A stretch of 64,000 bases of DNA from Pantoea ananatis LMG 2665 (GCF_000710035.2 NZ_JMJJ01000004.1:620001-684000), one strand, 5' to 3'. Shown: positions 17,573 through 27,170, counted from the stretch's first letter. Notes: generated by a model from the letters alone, not told the origin. Program-made: numbers and translations.

Positions 17573-18181
17573 ATGAACTATTTAAGTCGGGATGAGCGCC
17601 GGGAAGGCATACTGCAGGCCGCAATGACCGTTGCCCTTCAGGAAGGCTATGCGGCCATGACGGTAAGACGTATCGCCGCAGAGGCGCAGGTTGCCGTCGG
17701 TCAGGTGCACCATCACTTCTCGGGCATTGGCGAGCTTAAGTCCCAGGCGTTTATTCGCCTGAGCCGAAGAATACTGGACACCGAAACCGTAACGGAAAAC
17801 GCCAGCTGGCGTGAGCGACTCTTCTCCATGCTGGGTAGCGATGATGGCCGGTTTGAGCCCTACATTCGGTTGTGGCGCGAAGCCCAGATCCTGGCAGGAC
17901 GCGATGCAGAAATGCGCGGCGCCTATATCGTTGCAATGGAGATGTGGCAGCAGGAAACCGTCGCCGTCATCAAGGCGGGGGAGGAAGCCGGTGAGTTCAG
18001 GCTACTTGATAAAGCGGACAATATTGCCTGGCGGCTAATTAGTCTGGTCTGTGGGCTCGACGGGCTTTGCATACTCAACATGCCAGGGCTGGACATCGCC
18101 GCCTCGGATAATCATATTCATCGCCTGATTACGTTGGAACTGTTCAGTCCGTTATCGCCCGGCAGCCGCTGCTCGCAGTAA
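17573..18181 (+). CDS. smvR: TetR-family repressor SmvR
   Basis: The 202-residue protein has a TetR helix-turn-helix in its first 55 residues (ILQAAMTVALQEGYAAMTVR, then VAVGQVHHHFSGIGEL) and a ligand-binding helical C-terminal domain. It is divergent from smvA with a 114-bp gap that carries two repeated dyads. In Klebsiella and other enterics SmvR represses smvA, and loss of SmvR raises resistance to chlorhexidine and octenidine. The sequence is complete here, so repression should be intact. Confidence 0.9.
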   Translation: MNYLSRDERREGILQAAMTVALQEGYAAMTVRRIAAEAQVAVGQVHHHFSGIGELKSQAFIRLSRRILDTETVTENASWRERLFSMLGSDDGRFEPYIRLWREAQILAGRDAEMRGAYIVAMEMWQQETVAVIKAGEEAGEFRLLDKADNIAWRLISLVCGLDGLCILNMPGLDIAASDNHIHRLITLELFSPLSPGSRCSQ

Positions 18182-18207
18182 ACGCGAACAGCGGCTGAGC
18201 AGCGGAT

Positions 18208-19131
18208 CTAATAGCGTGAAGGCTCACCTTCTGGCCGGGTTTTGAAACGGCGGTGCAGCCACATGTACTGTTCAGGGGCGATGAGCACGCCTTCTTCAAC
18301 TACCTTGTTCATGCGCAGAGCCGTGTCTTCGTCGCTGGTCAGGGGAAAATTCGCGCTGACGTCAGGCAGAATAATCAGTTCGTAGCCGCGTCCTTCGGGC
18401 AGGCGACGTGGAACAAAGGGGATGACGGCGGGTTTACCGGTGCGGATCAGCATATGCGTACCCACGGTTGTTGCCGCCTTTTCCACGCCAAAGAAGGGCA
18501 CAAATACGCTGCTGCGCGGGCCATAATCATGGTCGGGCGCGTACCAGATGATATCGCCGCGCTTTAACGCCCGAATCATGCCTTTGAGATCTTTACGATC
18601 TAACATCCCTTTATTTGAGCGCATACGACCGCGCGTCTGCAGCCAGTCGATTAATTTATTGTCGTTAGGCCGGTAGACGCCAATGCCGGGATTATGGATG
18701 CCAAACATGCGAGCACCGATCTCCAGCGTTAAGAAATGCATGCCAATTAACAGCACGCCGCGCTGGCTATCATGGGCCTGCTGAATATGTTCCAGACCAG
18801 AAGGTTTGTGCCATTTGTGGATGCGCCAGTCGGGCCAGAACCAGGCCATGCCGGTTTCAATCAGCCCCATCCCTACCGATTCAAAGTTATGCTTAATCAT
18901 GGCTTCGCGATCGACTTCCGGCATCTCGGGAAAGCTGAGCTCCAGATTACGGCGCGCAATGGCCACGCGTCGCTTCATGAAGCGCATACCAAGGCGACCA
19001 ATACGGCAACCAAGTGCATAGAGTAGTGGATAGGGCAGCAATACCAGGATATACAACAGAATTATGCCCAGCCAGGTTAACCAATAGCGGGGATGCAAAA
19101 GCGCGCGTGAAAATTGGGGCAATTGGGTCAT
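18208..19131 (-). CDS. lpxL: Lipid A biosynthesis lauroyl acyltransferase LpxL
   Basis: The 307-residue inner-membrane enzyme matches LpxL (HtrB). It adds the first secondary acyl chain to Kdo2-lipid IVA from acyl-ACP. One N-terminal transmembrane helix (about 18-40) is followed by the acyltransferase domain with the HFLTLE motif (His132, Glu137) and [19 protein letters not shown]. The ending [13 protein letters not shown] is typical of the family. Its position next to trhO, divergent from it, is the same as in E. coli. Confidence 0.96.
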   Translation of the reverse strand: MTQLPQFSRALLHPRYWLTWLGIILLYILVLLPYPLLYALGCRIGRLGMRFMKRRVAIARRNLELSFPEMPEVDREAMIKHNFESVGMGLIETGMAWFWPDWRIHKWHKPSGLEHIQQAHDSQRGVLLIGMHFLTLEIGARMFGIHNPGIGVYRPNDNKLIDWLQTRGRMRSNKGMLDRKDLKGMIRALKRGDIIWYAPDHDYGPRSSVFVPFFGVEKAATTVGTHMLIRTGKPAVIPFVPRRLPEGRGYELIILPDVSANFPLTSDEDTALRMNKVVEEGVLIAPEQYMWLHRRFKTRPEGEPSRY

Positions 19132-19391
19132 CTTAAATATTATTATCCTGCGTCGTGCACCAGCGGTGCTGTTTTTCGTCAGTTGCGGTTATTGTGCCAT
19201 TTTTTTCCCACTGCTGAAATGTTACAGCATTTCGCAGGTTGTTGTCGGGAGCAAAAAGAGAAGTATGAATACCCGGACCGGCGAAAATGTACAGGTTAAA
19301 CTATCAATTTTTCTTATACGCTTCGCATTTTTTTCAATTCAGGTATCATGTGCGCGCTAAATTTCTTCTATTGATAACAGGAACGAACACC

Positions 19392-20441
19392 ATGCCAGTG
19401 TTACACAACCTTGTTTCCAATAAAGAGCTGAAGGCGCGCATGCTGGCGGAAACCGAGCCGCGCACCACAGTCTCTTTTTACAAGTATTTCACTATTGCCG
19501 ATCCAAAAGCGTTTCGCGACGAACTCTATCTCGGGTTAACCGCATTGAAGGTGTTTGGGCGTATTTACGTTGCGCACGAAGGCATCAACGCCCAACTGAG
19601 CGTGCCCGCCAGCCAGTACGAGGCGATGAAGGCCTATTTATACGGTTTTGATCCGGCGTTAAATCATCTGCGTATGAATATCGCGCTCGACGACGATGGC
19701 AAATCGTTTTGGGTATTGCGACTGAAAGTACGTGACCGCATTGTCGCGGACGGCATCGACGATGAAACTTTTGATGCCAGCGACGTCGGCAACTATCTGA
19801 AAGCGGCGGAAGTGAACGCTATGCTTGACGATCCCGATGCGGTATTCGTGGATATGCGAAATCATTACGAGTATGAAGTCGGGCGCTTTGATAATGCGCT
19901 TGAGGTGCCTGCCGATACCTTCCGTGACCAGTTGCCGATGGCGGTGGACATGCTGAAGGATAAGAAGGATAAAAAAATCGTCATGTACTGCACCGGGGGG
20001 ATTCGCTGTGAAAAAGCCAGCGCCTGGATGCGCCATAACGGGTTCGAAGATGTTTATCACGTCGAAGGCGGCATTATTGAGTATGCGCGCCGCGCACGGG
20101 AACAAAATCTTCCGGTGCGTTTCAAAGGCAAGAACTTTGTCTTTGATGAACGCATGGGCGAGCGTATTTCGGATGATGTGTTATCCCACTGCCACCAGTG
20201 CGGGACGCCGTGTGACACCCACGTAAACTGCGTTAATGACGGCTGTCACCTGCTGTTTATCCAGTGTGAACGTTGTGCCGAAAAGTACGAGCACTGCTGT
20301 AGCCCGCTCTGTCAGGAGGAAGCCCGCCTGTCACCCGAAGAGCAACGCGCTCGCCGGGCAGGACGTGAGAATGGTAATAAAATTTTCAACAAGTCGCGTG
20401 GCTTGCTGAACATGACCATTCCTGCGCCAACCCGCAAATAG
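19392..20441 (+). CDS. trhO: tRNA uridine-34 hydroxylase TrhO (YceA)
   Basis: The 349-residue protein matches TrhO/YceA. It hydroxylates U34 of certain tRNAs to 5-hydroxyuridine using oxygen, the first step to cmo5U. An N-terminal acylphosphatase-like domain is followed by a rhodanese domain with the active loop [12 protein letters not shown] (Cys200) and a Cys-rich C-terminal part ([21 protein letters not shown]). The ATG at 19392 starts [14 protein letters not shown] as in E. coli; the frame is open further upstream without support. Confidence 0.95.
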   Translation: MPVLHNLVSNKELKARMLAETEPRTTVSFYKYFTIADPKAFRDELYLGLTALKVFGRIYVAHEGINAQLSVPASQYEAMKAYLYGFDPALNHLRMNIALDDDGKSFWVLRLKVRDRIVADGIDDETFDASDVGNYLKAAEVNAMLDDPDAVFVDMRNHYEYEVGRFDNALEVPADTFRDQLPMAVDMLKDKKDKKIVMYCTGGIRCEKASAWMRHNGFEDVYHVEGGIIEYARRAREQNLPVRFKGKNFVFDERMGERISDDVLSHCHQCGTPCDTHVNCVNDGCHLLFIQCERCAEKYEHCCSPLCQEEARLSPEEQRARRAGRENGNKIFNKSRGLLNMTIPAPTRK

Positions 20442-20445
20442 CCGG

Positions 20446-20474
20446 AGCCGCCTGAAGCCTGGCTTCAGGCGGCT
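20446..20474. terminator. Hairpin between convergent trhO and yceI
   Basis: A near-perfect inverted repeat of 14 bp per arm (AGCCGCCTGAAGCC / GGCTTCAGGCGGCT) fills the gap between the two convergent genes. It has no long T-run, so it may act as a bidirectional but imperfect terminator. Confidence 0.55.
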
Positions 20475-20479
20475 TAAGA

Positions 20480-21055
20480 TTACTGACGTACGCCTTCTAC
20501 TGAGATGATTAACTCAACGTTCTGAGAGGCTGGCCCAAGATCCTGAGTAATATTAAAGTCTTTCAGCGCAATCTCGCCTTCCGCTTCAAAACCGGCACGA
20601 TAGCCGCCCCACGGATCCTTACCTTCACCCATCATTTTGGCTTCCAGCGTCACAGGTTTCGTCACGCCATTCAGCGTTAAATCCCCTGTAACGGCCAGTT
20701 TATCGCCGTCTTTCTTCACCGAGGTTGATTTAAAGGTCGCAGTGGGATGTTTAGCCACATTCAGGAATTCAGGACCGCGAATATGCTTGTCACGCTCGGC
20801 ATGATTGGTGTCCACGCTGTTGGTGTTGATGGTCACATCCACTTTATCGGCTGAAGGATTACTGGCATCGAAGCTGAACGAACCGTCGAAATCTTTAAAG
20901 GTGCCGTACAGCCAGCTGTAGCCTAAGTGCTTGATACGAAACTGTACAAAGGCGTGCTGGCCCTCTTTATCAATTTTGTAATCAGCGGCACTGGCGGTCA
21001 GTGAACCCAGCAGCAGGCCGGCACCTGTGATGGCCAGAAGCGTTTTTTTGAACAT
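20480..21055 (-). CDS. yceI: Periplasmic lipid-binding protein YceI
   Basis: The 191-residue protein has a cleavable signal peptide ([20 protein letters not shown], cleavage after ASA) and a YceI lipocalin-like domain with [18 protein letters not shown] and the conserved [16 protein letters not shown] ending. Structural work on relatives shows a polyisoprenoid in the barrel; the E. coli protein is induced by base and osmotic stress. The gene begins 1 bp after the stop of yceJ, so the two form an operon. Confidence 0.95.
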   Translation of the reverse strand: MFKKTLLAITGAGLLLGSLTASAADYKIDKEGQHAFVQFRIKHLGYSWLYGTFKDFDGSFSFDASNPSADKVDVTINTNSVDTNHAERDKHIRGPEFLNVAKHPTATFKSTSVKKDGDKLAVTGDLTLNGVTKPVTLEAKMMGEGKDPWGGYRAGFEAEGEIALKDFNITQDLGPASQNVELIISVEGVRQ

Positions 21056-21056
21056 A

Positions 21057-21632
21057 TTATTTTTCCTTTTCAGAGGGTGAACGGATGCCCAGACCCAGCA
21101 TCCTTTTCAGGGTGATATCGCGATCGATAAAGTGGTGCTTTAGTGCGGCCAGACCATGTAACACCGACAGGATCACGATGCTCCAGGCCAGCCATAAATG
21201 AATATCTCCCGCTAAATCTGCCTGTTCGCCCGCGCCGGTCAGTACAGCAGGCAGAGAGAACCAGCCAAACACCGAAACCGGTTTGCCGTCGGCGGTAGAG
21301 ATTAAATAGCCACTGAAGAGGATGGCGATCAGCAGGCCATAGAGTAATCCGTGCGCCACGACAGCCGTGATGCGCACAAGAGGGGAATAACTGCTCAGGG
21401 GTTTAGGCGGCGGCGAAACCACGCGCCATATCAGGCGAATAATCAGGGCCAGCATCAGAATGACCCCGATGCTCTTATGAATCTCTGGCGCATTGTGATA
21501 CCAGGTATCGTAATAGCTCAGCCCAACCATCCATAATCCCAGGGCGAACATGGCATAGATAACCAATGCCATTGACCAGTGTAGGAAAATGGAGAGCCAT
21601 CCATAACGACCGGGTGAATTTCTTAGCAACAT
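21057..21632 (-). CDS. yceJ: Cytochrome b561 homologue YceJ
   Basis: The 191-residue integral membrane protein has four hydrophobic helices and the b561 family histidines: [11 protein letters not shown] in helix 1, EIHKSIGV in helix 2, VAHGLLYGL in helix 3 and [26 protein letters not shown] in helix 4. It should bind two haems b and move electrons to or from quinol in the inner membrane; the partner is unknown. It is transcribed with yceI. Confidence 0.93.
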   Translation of the reverse strand: MLLRNSPGRYGWLSIFLHWSMALVIYAMFALGLWMVGLSYYDTWYHNAPEIHKSIGVILMLALIIRLIWRVVSPPPKPLSSYSPLVRITAVVAHGLLYGLLIAILFSGYLISTADGKPVSVFGWFSLPAVLTGAGEQADLAGDIHLWLAWSIVILSVLHGLAALKHHFIDRDITLKRMLGLGIRSPSEKEK

Positions 21633-21927
21633 TTTTGCAGCGGTATCTTAAGAATATGTAGAAATAAGAATCTACACAATGAAACACAAAAGCAATAATG
21701 CTTACTTTTCTATAAATATCTCCTGTACTAATGAAATCGGCTCGCGTAGCGGTGCGCGTAAGCACAATATTATTGAACAAGGCTTTTTTACGCGGGCGCT
21801 GAGACGTGGAAAAGTGGATAAACGGGCCTGTTTACGTGGATATAACAGCAGGAAGGGCGTCAGATAAAACCGGAGTGTAAATATATGTCAGTGCGGCGCC
21901 GCGTAAAACCGGGCCGCCGCACCCTAT

Positions 21928-23043
21928 TTACTGAAAGCGTGACAGCCTGAACGGTGTGAGATCAAAACTGAAAGGCTGATTCTGCGCAAACTGACTGGCA
22001 AGCTCGCCTAAAACGCTGGCAAATTTGAAACCGTGTCCGCTTAAGCCCGTTATCACCAGACGGTCAGGATCGCCCGGCACGGTATCGATAATAAAGTCTT
22101 CATCGGGGCTGACATCATAACTGCAGGCTTCCCCGTGCAAACACACGCCAACGCCGGGTAAAAACTGGCGCAAAAAGCGGAATGTTTCGCTGCCATCGGC
22201 GGCCAGGCTACCGAAGGGTTTGCGATCTTCGGGTTGGGTCATCAACTGGCCCCCATCATGGCGGCCTAACTTCAGGGCGTTGTTATCGGCAGGGAAACCA
22301 TAATACTGGCTGCCATCGGCCATTTCACAGGTGAATCCGGGAAAGGCATTGTTTTCACTGTAACGACCATCAGCCTGATACCAGGCAAAGACCTTACGCG
22401 TTGGTGCCACCGGCAAATCCGGCACCAGTTTGCTGACCCATGTCCCGGCGCTCACCAGCATTTTTCGCCCACGGTAAATGCCGTCAATCGTGGTGACCTG
22501 CTGTAAATCGCCTTCACGACTGATTTGCGTGACGGGGCAGTTAAACAGCTGCGCACAGCCCTGTTTTTCCGCCAGCTGAATCCAGCTCCGCACCGCCTGT
22601 TCACTTTTTAAAAAACCGGACTGTGGCTCAAATACGCCCAGGTACTCATCGGGGACGTTAAACTGCGGCCAGCGTTTTCTGACCTCCGCGGCCTGTAATA
22701 TCTCGACGGGAAGCTGCCAGGCTTTTGCGCTGTTGATGACGTTTTGAATAAACACGGAGTGAGCAGGGGCGATATTCAGGACGCCGCACCGGTGCATAAT
22801 GCGCTCGCCAGCCTGCTGCTCAAGCGCATCCCATAACGTCTGCGCACGCAATACCAGCGGCACATAGCGCTCGCCTTCTCCGTAAGCATGACGAATCAGG
22901 CGGCTTTCGCCGTGGTGGGCGCCCTGAGTATGAGGCGGATGGGCGCTGTCAATCATCAGTACGGAGAGGCCGGCCTGCGTGGCGTAATAGCCTGCTGCTG
23001 CGCCGACTGAGCCGCTCCCGACCACAATAAGATCGTAAATCAT
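21928..23043 (-). CDS. solA: N-methyl-L-tryptophan oxidase SolA
   Basis: The 371-residue flavoenzyme matches SolA, a monomeric sarcosine oxidase relative that demethylates N-methyltryptophan and sarcosine, producing formaldehyde and hydrogen peroxide. The N-terminal Rossmann motif is [16 protein letters not shown]. Cys307 in [18 protein letters not shown] is the expected covalent FAD attachment site (Cys308 in E. coli). The C-terminal [17 protein letters not shown] also matches. Position next to bssS is conserved. Confidence 0.94.
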   Translation of the reverse strand: MIYDLIVVGSGSVGAAAGYYATQAGLSVLMIDSAHPPHTQGAHHGESRLIRHAYGEGERYVPLVLRAQTLWDALEQQAGERIMHRCGVLNIAPAHSVFIQNVINSAKAWQLPVEILQAAEVRKRWPQFNVPDEYLGVFEPQSGFLKSEQAVRSWIQLAEKQGCAQLFNCPVTQISREGDLQQVTTIDGIYRGRKMLVSAGTWVSKLVPDLPVAPTRKVFAWYQADGRYSENNAFPGFTCEMADGSQYYGFPADNNALKLGRHDGGQLMTQPEDRKPFGSLAADGSETFRFLRQFLPGVGVCLHGEACSYDVSPDEDFIIDTVPGDPDRLVITGLSGHGFKFASVLGELASQFAQNQPFSFDLTPFRLSRFQ

Positions 23044-23093
23044 GAAAATGGAACTCCTGAAAGGGTTACATAATCAACAGCATACCAGAAAGC

Positions 23094-23124
23094 CCAATAA
23101 AAAAGGCACCCTGGAGGGTGCCTT
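23094..23124 (-). terminator. Rho-independent terminator of bssS
   Basis: On the minus strand a 9-bp stem (AAGGCACCC / GGGTGCCTT, 4-nt loop) is followed by a T-rich stretch, 15 bp after the bssS stop codon. Confidence 0.85.
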
Positions 23125-23139
23125 GCTGATGCAGCAGTA

Positions 23140-23394
23140 TTAATGCTTCTTTAGTAGTCGTTCTACTTGCTCGGCAGATTCTATCTTGGCGATACCGGCT
23201 TCAAGAATGGAGATGAACTGCTTTGCTACATCAGTCGTCAGCCAGTAAGTCGGGCCAACGTCTGCGTCTTCTTCTGTTTGATCTTGCGACGAAAGGGAGT
23301 GCAGGCGGATCATCATCGCATCATAGCTGTCAACAGTACTGATATCCCAGCCCACCAGTGGATGGGTCTGAATTACATCTTTGCGACTGTCCAT
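23140..23394 (-). CDS. bssS: Biofilm regulator BssS
   Basis: The 84-residue protein matches BssS (YceP) of E. coli: VIQTHPLVGWDISTVDSYDA near the start and WLTTDVAKQFISILEAGIAK near the end are almost identical. BssS affects biofilm formation through AI-2 and indole signalling; how it acts is not known. The C-terminal tail differs from E. coli. It has its own terminator and a gap of about 250 bp upstream that I could not fill. Confidence 0.93.
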   Translation of the reverse strand: MDSRKDVIQTHPLVGWDISTVDSYDAMMIRLHSLSSQDQTEEDADVGPTYWLTTDVAKQFISILEAGIAKIESAEQVERLLKKH

Positions 23395-23641
23395 TATAAC
23401 CTCCTTATTACTCGTTAAACGAAGTGCATGATGAGGTTCAATGCGGCTTTTTTATTTCCACTGCGAAACAATTATAACAGCAATATAGCGATTTACTGAT
23501 TAAAACGTATCACGGAACGCCTGAAAGCAGAATGTTTGTCTCTAAAACGGTAAAGCTGAGAAGATATAATACCAGAATGACAGGTAGGTAATCGTCCTAT
23601 TTAAACAGTAAAAGTTGTTCATCACTGGCGTTAACCGCACG

Positions 23642-23914
23642 TCAGATTAGGGCGGTCTCCGCGCCGGTTGTCCCACTGCGCTTCTGTAACGTTTCGGCCA
23701 GGCGCGCAAACTGCTGCTGCAGTTGCTCATCATGGTTTTGATTCTGGGCTTCAAGAGAAAGATTATGCACCAGTAACTGACTGGCCCGGTCATCAAGACA
23801 GAAAATCAGGCTGGAGAACGCATTTTCCAGCACCGTTAAACGACGCTGCTGTTCACCAATCAGCGTTAACAACTCGCCAAAGGTCATCGCTTCTTCGGGT
23901 TTATCTGTAGTCAT
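23642..23914 (-). CDS. Small coiled-coil protein, possibly IraP-like anti-adaptor
   Basis: The 90-residue product is largely helical. Residues ~12-40 (FGELLTLIGEQQRRLTVLEN) and ~55-85 form heptad-like coils around a central hydrophobic stretch (AFSSLIFCLDD). Size and layout resemble IraP (86 residues in E. coli), which stabilises sigma-S by binding RssB; the VLENAFSSLI segment could align with the central part of IraP. This is a weak match made by eye. The ATG at 23914 has AAGGAG 9 bp upstream; a TTG three codons earlier overlaps that site. E. coli has no gene between bssS and dinI here. Confidence 0.7.
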   Translation of the reverse strand: MTTDKPEEAMTFGELLTLIGEQQRRLTVLENAFSSLIFCLDDRASQLLVHNLSLEAQNQNHDEQLQQQFARLAETLQKRSGTTGAETALI

Positions 23915-24013
23915 GGGATGCAACTCCTTTTATGCATGATCAGCGCCAGCATAGGACATTGATCATTCAGAGTCCAGATGGGGAGAGGGGTTAGGCAGAC
24001 TTTAAATGAAGAT

Positions 24014-24038
24014 AAAAAAACCGGGTGGCGAAACCCGG
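24014..24038 (-). terminator. Rho-independent terminator of dinI
   Basis: On the minus strand the stem CCGGGT / ACCCGG with a 6-nt loop is followed by seven T, about 20 bp after the dinI stop codon. Confidence 0.85.
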
Positions 24039-24059
24039 CAAAAAACAGCACAGTGGCGG

Positions 24060-24305
24060 TTAATCGGTAATGAACCAGTCGTCAGCGCTTTCCCACGTTT
24101 GTTGCAGGATTTCGCTGATTTGTTCACGCGTCTCTTTATCTCCGCCCATCACGCTTAGCTGGTTAGCCGTGGCGTAACGCACTTTGACGTGATTGGTGAA
24201 TTGCGGGAATTGTTCATCGATACGGCGCGACAGTTCCTGGCTCAGGGCTTCTATCGCACCAGCGGGTAGAGGTTGGGTCTTGGCAACGGTAATTTCAACA
24301 CGCAT
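24060..24305 (-). CDS. dinI: DNA damage-inducible protein DinI
   Basis: The 81-residue protein matches DinI: MRVEITVAKTQPLPAGAIEA at the start and SEILQQTWESADDWFITD at the end, the acidic C-terminal helix that mimics DNA and enters the RecA groove. It stabilises or restrains RecA filaments and so tunes the SOS response. A near-perfect LexA box lies 20 bp upstream. Confidence 0.96.
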   Translation of the reverse strand: MRVEITVAKTQPLPAGAIEALSQELSRRIDEQFPQFTNHVKVRYATANQLSVMGGDKETREQISEILQQTWESADDWFITD

Positions 24306-24323
24306 AAAAGCCTCCGTATAAGA

Positions 24324-24343
24324 TACTGTATATAAATACAGTA
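24324..24343. promoter_or_regulatory. LexA box of dinI
   Basis: TACTGTATATAAATACAGTA contains CTGT-N8-ACAG (24326-24341), the LexA consensus with an AT-rich centre and an extended palindrome. It lies just upstream of dinI, which is an SOS gene in all enterics. Confidence 0.93.
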
Positions 24344-24367
24344 TAAATATGCCGGAGGCAAGTGAAA

Positions 24368-25411
24368 TTATTTTACACGCCAGTTCAGCGTTTCACCGGC
24401 CAGGAAAGGCACCAGCTGATGTGAGCCCATTTCAATTGTTTCTGCGACTGTCCAGGGCTCACGCACCAGCGTGATGGTGCCTTCGTTCAGCGGCAGACCA
24501 TAGAAGCGGGGACCGTTCTCTGAACAGAACGCTTCAAAATGCGGCAGCGCACCGATCTCCTCAAACACCGTGGCATAAGCGGGCAGGGAGGTAGGCGCAT
24601 TGAATACGCCAGCACAGCCGCAGCTGCTCTCTTTCAGATGGCTCAGGTGAGGCGCGGTGTCGGTACCCAGGAAGAAACGTGGATGACCGCTGGCCACCAC
24701 TTTGCGCAACGCCTGCTGATGCGTATTGCGCTTCAGAATGGGCAGGCAGTAAAGGTGCGGACGAATTCCGCCCACCAGCATATGGTTGCGGTTAAACATC
24801 AGGTGCTGGGGGGTAAGGGTAGCGGCCAGGTTTTCATTGGCGCTTTCCACATAGTCTGCGGCATCTTTGGTCGTAATATGCTCCATCACGACTTTCAGCG
24901 CAGGGAATTGCTTACGCAGCGGTTCCATCACCGTTTCAATAAAGCGGGCTTCACGGTCAAAGATATCAATATGTGAATCAGTCACCTCGCCATGCACTAA
25001 CAGCGGCATGCCCAGCGTTTGCATCCGCTCCAGCACCGACGCGATTGACGCAATGTTGGTCACGCCGTGGCTGGAGTTGGTTGTCGCATGGGCAGGATAG
25101 AGCTTGGCCGCAGTGAACAAGCCGGAGTGGTAACCGCGCGCCAGTTCTTCGGCGTCTAACGAGTCGGTCAGGTAGCAGGTCATCAGCGGGGTAAAGTCAT
25201 GACCGTCAGGCAACGCGGCCAGAATGCGGTCGCGATAGGCTTCGCCCGCCGCGACGCTGACCACCGGCGGAACCAGGTTGGGCATCACGATAGCCCGACC
25301 GTTCACCGCGCTGGTGTAGGGCAGCACCGTTTTAAGCATCTCGTCATCACGAAGATGGATATGCCAGTCATCTGGGCGGCGGATAGTAAGTTGCTGAGGT
25401 TGTGCGGTCAT
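24368..25411 (-). CDS. pyrC: Dihydroorotase PyrC
   Basis: The 347-residue cytoplasmic enzyme matches class II dihydroorotase, which closes carbamoyl-aspartate to dihydroorotate in pyrimidine synthesis. Metal ligands are visible: HIH in [12 protein letters not shown], the lysine that is carboxylated in [12 protein letters not shown], and His residues in LVHGEVTD and [10 protein letters not shown]; the catalytic Asp is in [12 protein letters not shown] PurR-like site lies about 70 bp upstream. Confidence 0.97.
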   Translation of the reverse strand: MTAQPQQLTIRRPDDWHIHLRDDEMLKTVLPYTSAVNGRAIVMPNLVPPVVSVAAGEAYRDRILAALPDGHDFTPLMTCYLTDSLDAEELARGYHSGLFTAAKLYPAHATTNSSHGVTNIASIASVLERMQTLGMPLLVHGEVTDSHIDIFDREARFIETVMEPLRKQFPALKVVMEHITTKDAADYVESANENLAATLTPQHLMFNRNHMLVGGIRPHLYCLPILKRNTHQQALRKVVASGHPRFFLGTDTAPHLSHLKESSCGCAGVFNAPTSLPAYATVFEEIGALPHFEAFCSENGPRFYGLPLNEGTITLVREPWTVAETIEMGSHQLVPFLAGETLNWRVK

Positions 25412-25478
25412 TAATACGGCTCCGGCATGAAGGATAAACGAATGGCGTGTTTAGGCCGGGTTATAAGCATAAGGACTC

Positions 25479-25494
25479 AGGCAACCGTTTGCAC
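25479..25494. promoter_or_regulatory. PurR-like operator upstream of pyrC
   Basis: AGGCAACCGTTTGCAC matches 12 of 16 positions of the PurR consensus ACGCAAACGTTTGCGT, including the central CGTTTGC. E. coli pyrC is known to be repressed by PurR, and the position 68-83 bp before the start codon suits a promoter-proximal operator. Confidence 0.65.
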
Positions 25495-25516
25495 CTGTTT
25501 TTGCATCTGATAAGCA

Positions 25517-25538
25517 ATCCGCGCCGAAAGGCGCGGAT
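25517..25538. terminator. GC-rich hairpin between yceB and pyrC
   Basis: A perfect 9-bp stem (ATCCGCGCC / GGCGCGGAT) with a GAAA loop stands 30 bp after the yceB stop. No T-run follows on the minus strand, so it may act as an RNA-end stabiliser or weak terminator. Confidence 0.4.
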
Positions 25539-25567
25539 CAGGCAGGCGATAAATTTGTCGGAACGCG

Positions 25568-26131
25568 CTAATCGGTGAACGGGATCACCAGCTCGCCTGG
25601 CTTCACTTCCAACCCTTTAGCAAATTTCTTCGCCAGCGATTCGGCTTTACTGCGATCGGCACTCAGCACATAGGCAGGCTGCTGGTCAAAATAGCTTTTC
25701 AGCGATTGATTCAGGTAGGGCGTCAGCGTTTTCATGATGGACGCCATCTTGTCTGGCTGAACCTGTGCATCCACAATTTCCATATCGCGCAGATAAATCG
25801 CACCCTGCTGTTTGTCGAACACCGGTTGCGCACGCATCTTCAGCTGCATATCGGCCTGTTGTGGACCAAACAGCGAAGACACGTTGATTTTCGCATTACC
25901 TGATAACGTTACTTTACCCGGCTCTTCGCGACCAATCTGACTGGTCAGGTTATTCAGGACAATATGGGCATTCACCAGCCCTGAGACGCCAACGTCTTTT
26001 TCGAAATTATTGTGTTTTTGCAGCGCCTGATTGACCTCCTGCTCGCTGATGGTGTACTGGGTTAACTGATTACAGCCGCTCAGCAATACCGCGAAAAACA
26101 GGGCAATCAGCCCGTGAAAAGCCTTCTTCAT
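25568..26131 (-). CDS. yceB: Lipoprotein YceB (DUF1439)
   Basis: The 187-residue protein starts with a lipoprotein signal ending FAVLLSGC (Cys20) and continues with the DUF1439 pattern: YTISEQEVNQALQ, a central VTLSGNAKINVSSLFG strand region, and AIYLRDMEI. Crystal structures of relatives show a lipid-binding tubular fold. The lipid and role are unknown. In E. coli grxB and mdtH follow upstream; here they are absent from the gap to rimJ. Confidence 0.92.
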   Translation of the reverse strand: MKKAFHGLIALFFAVLLSGCNQLTQYTISEQEVNQALQKHNNFEKDVGVSGLVNAHIVLNNLTSQIGREEPGKVTLSGNAKINVSSLFGPQQADMQLKMRAQPVFDKQQGAIYLRDMEIVDAQVQPDKMASIMKTLTPYLNQSLKSYFDQQPAYVLSADRSKAESLAKKFAKGLEVKPGELVIPFTD

Positions 26132-26561
26132 AATTCCCTCGTTTAAATGAAAAAGTAGATCAGGGCATAGCCTGCCCTAATGCGTGCAGTCTGTCATCAG
26201 GAATGGGCTGAGTTAGAGTAACCGAACGTGCCTTTCGCTGCAGGGCTGGCCGCCCTTCGCCGGCGATCGCCGGGTCAGCCAGGCCTCGTCCGGCAGGTCA
26301 GGCATCGTGATCAGTGACGGCTAACCCACCCATGCCAGCAAGGGCAACTGTTCACGTGCAGGACAGGGGACGCGACGCGTCTTTTGTGTCGCGCAGACTG
26401 CAGTGAAACAGTTAAGAGCGGTTTCACTGTCAGCGCACAGGAGCATAAACGGTCAGCCCGTCTGTGATTGCGCGCGTAACGTTTTACCGCAGACCTGGCG
26501 ACGGTTATAGTGAACGTTATCAAAGACTGGCATTTCCTTCCCGCCATGGATTTCAGGAGAG
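26132..26561. other. 430-bp gap between yceB and rimJ with several hairpins
   Basis: I see no convincing gene here; a 78-codon minus-strand frame has unusual composition and no homology I recognise. Structure is present: a 14-bp palindrome at 26260-26273, and a perfect 9-bp stem CAGTGAAAC / GTTTCACTG (26401-26409, 26421-26429, 11-nt loop) that can be lengthened by 3 bp with one bulged base. The gap must hold the divergent promoters of yceB and rimJ. In E. coli this interval contains grxB and mdtH. Confidence 0.4.
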
Positions 26562-26564
26562 ATG

Positions 26565-27155
26565 ATGTTTGGCTATCGTTCTGCCGCGCTGAGGGTGAGA
26601 CTCACGACCGAGCGGCTGGTGGTAAGACTGGTTCACGAACGCGATGCGTGGCGGTTAGCGGATTACTATGCGGAAAATCGCGATTTTCTCAGGCCGTGGG
26701 AACCGGTTCGCGATGACAGCCATTGTTATCCCTCTGGCTGGCAGGCGCGGCTCGGCCTGATTGCGGATATGCATAAACAGGGATCGGCTTTCTATTTTGT
26801 GCTGATGGACAGCAACGAAACCGAGGTACGCGGCGTGGCTAACTTCAGCAATGTCCTGCGCGGGGCCTTTCATGCCTGTTACCTTGGGTATTCCCTCGGC
26901 GAAAAATGGCAGGGGCAGGGCATGATGTTTGAGGCGCTGCAGTCGGCGATTCGTTATATGCAGCGGCAACAGTATATTCATCGCATCATGGCTAACTATA
27001 TGCCGCACAACCAGCGTAGTGGCGATCTGCTGGCGCGCCTCGGGTTTGAAAAAGAGGGATATGCTAAAAATTATTTAATGATTAATGGCGAGTGGCAGGA
27101 TCATGTCCTGACGGCGTTGACCTGCAAAGAATGGACGCCCAACCGTCGTGGATAA
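26565..27155 (+). CDS. rimJ: Ribosomal protein S5 alanine N-acetyltransferase RimJ
   Basis: The 196-residue GNAT enzyme matches RimJ, which acetylates the N-terminal Ala of ribosomal protein S5. MFGYRS at the start, [12 protein letters not shown], the acetyl-CoA loop [17 protein letters not shown] and the [17 protein letters not shown] segment are conserved. Two ATG codons stand in tandem; the second (26565) matches the E. coli N-terminus and has AGGAGA 5 bp upstream, while 26562 would add one Met. yceH follows 15 bp later. Confidence 0.95.
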   Translation: MFGYRSAALRVRLTTERLVVRLVHERDAWRLADYYAENRDFLRPWEPVRDDSHCYPSGWQARLGLIADMHKQGSAFYFVLMDSNETEVRGVANFSNVLRGAFHACYLGYSLGEKWQGQGMMFEALQSAIRYMQRQQYIHRIMANYMPHNQRSGDLLARLGFEKEGYAKNYLMINGEWQDHVLTALTCKEWTPNRRG

Positions 27156-27170
27156 CCCGAGGAGTAGTAA

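Noticed and set aside
21679..21867. 62-codon plus-strand frame between yceJ and solA
   Set aside because: No ribosome-binding site, basic and patternless composition, and it spans the region needed for the yceJ promoter.
26260..26273. GC palindrome containing GCGATCGC as a possible special site
   Set aside because: GCGATCGC-type palindromes occur repeatedly across the window, also inside genes, so this copy alone is not evidence for a site.
26311..26547. 78-codon minus-strand frame in the yceB-rimJ gap
   Set aside because: Composition unlike neighbouring genes, no recognisable motif and no convincing start signal.
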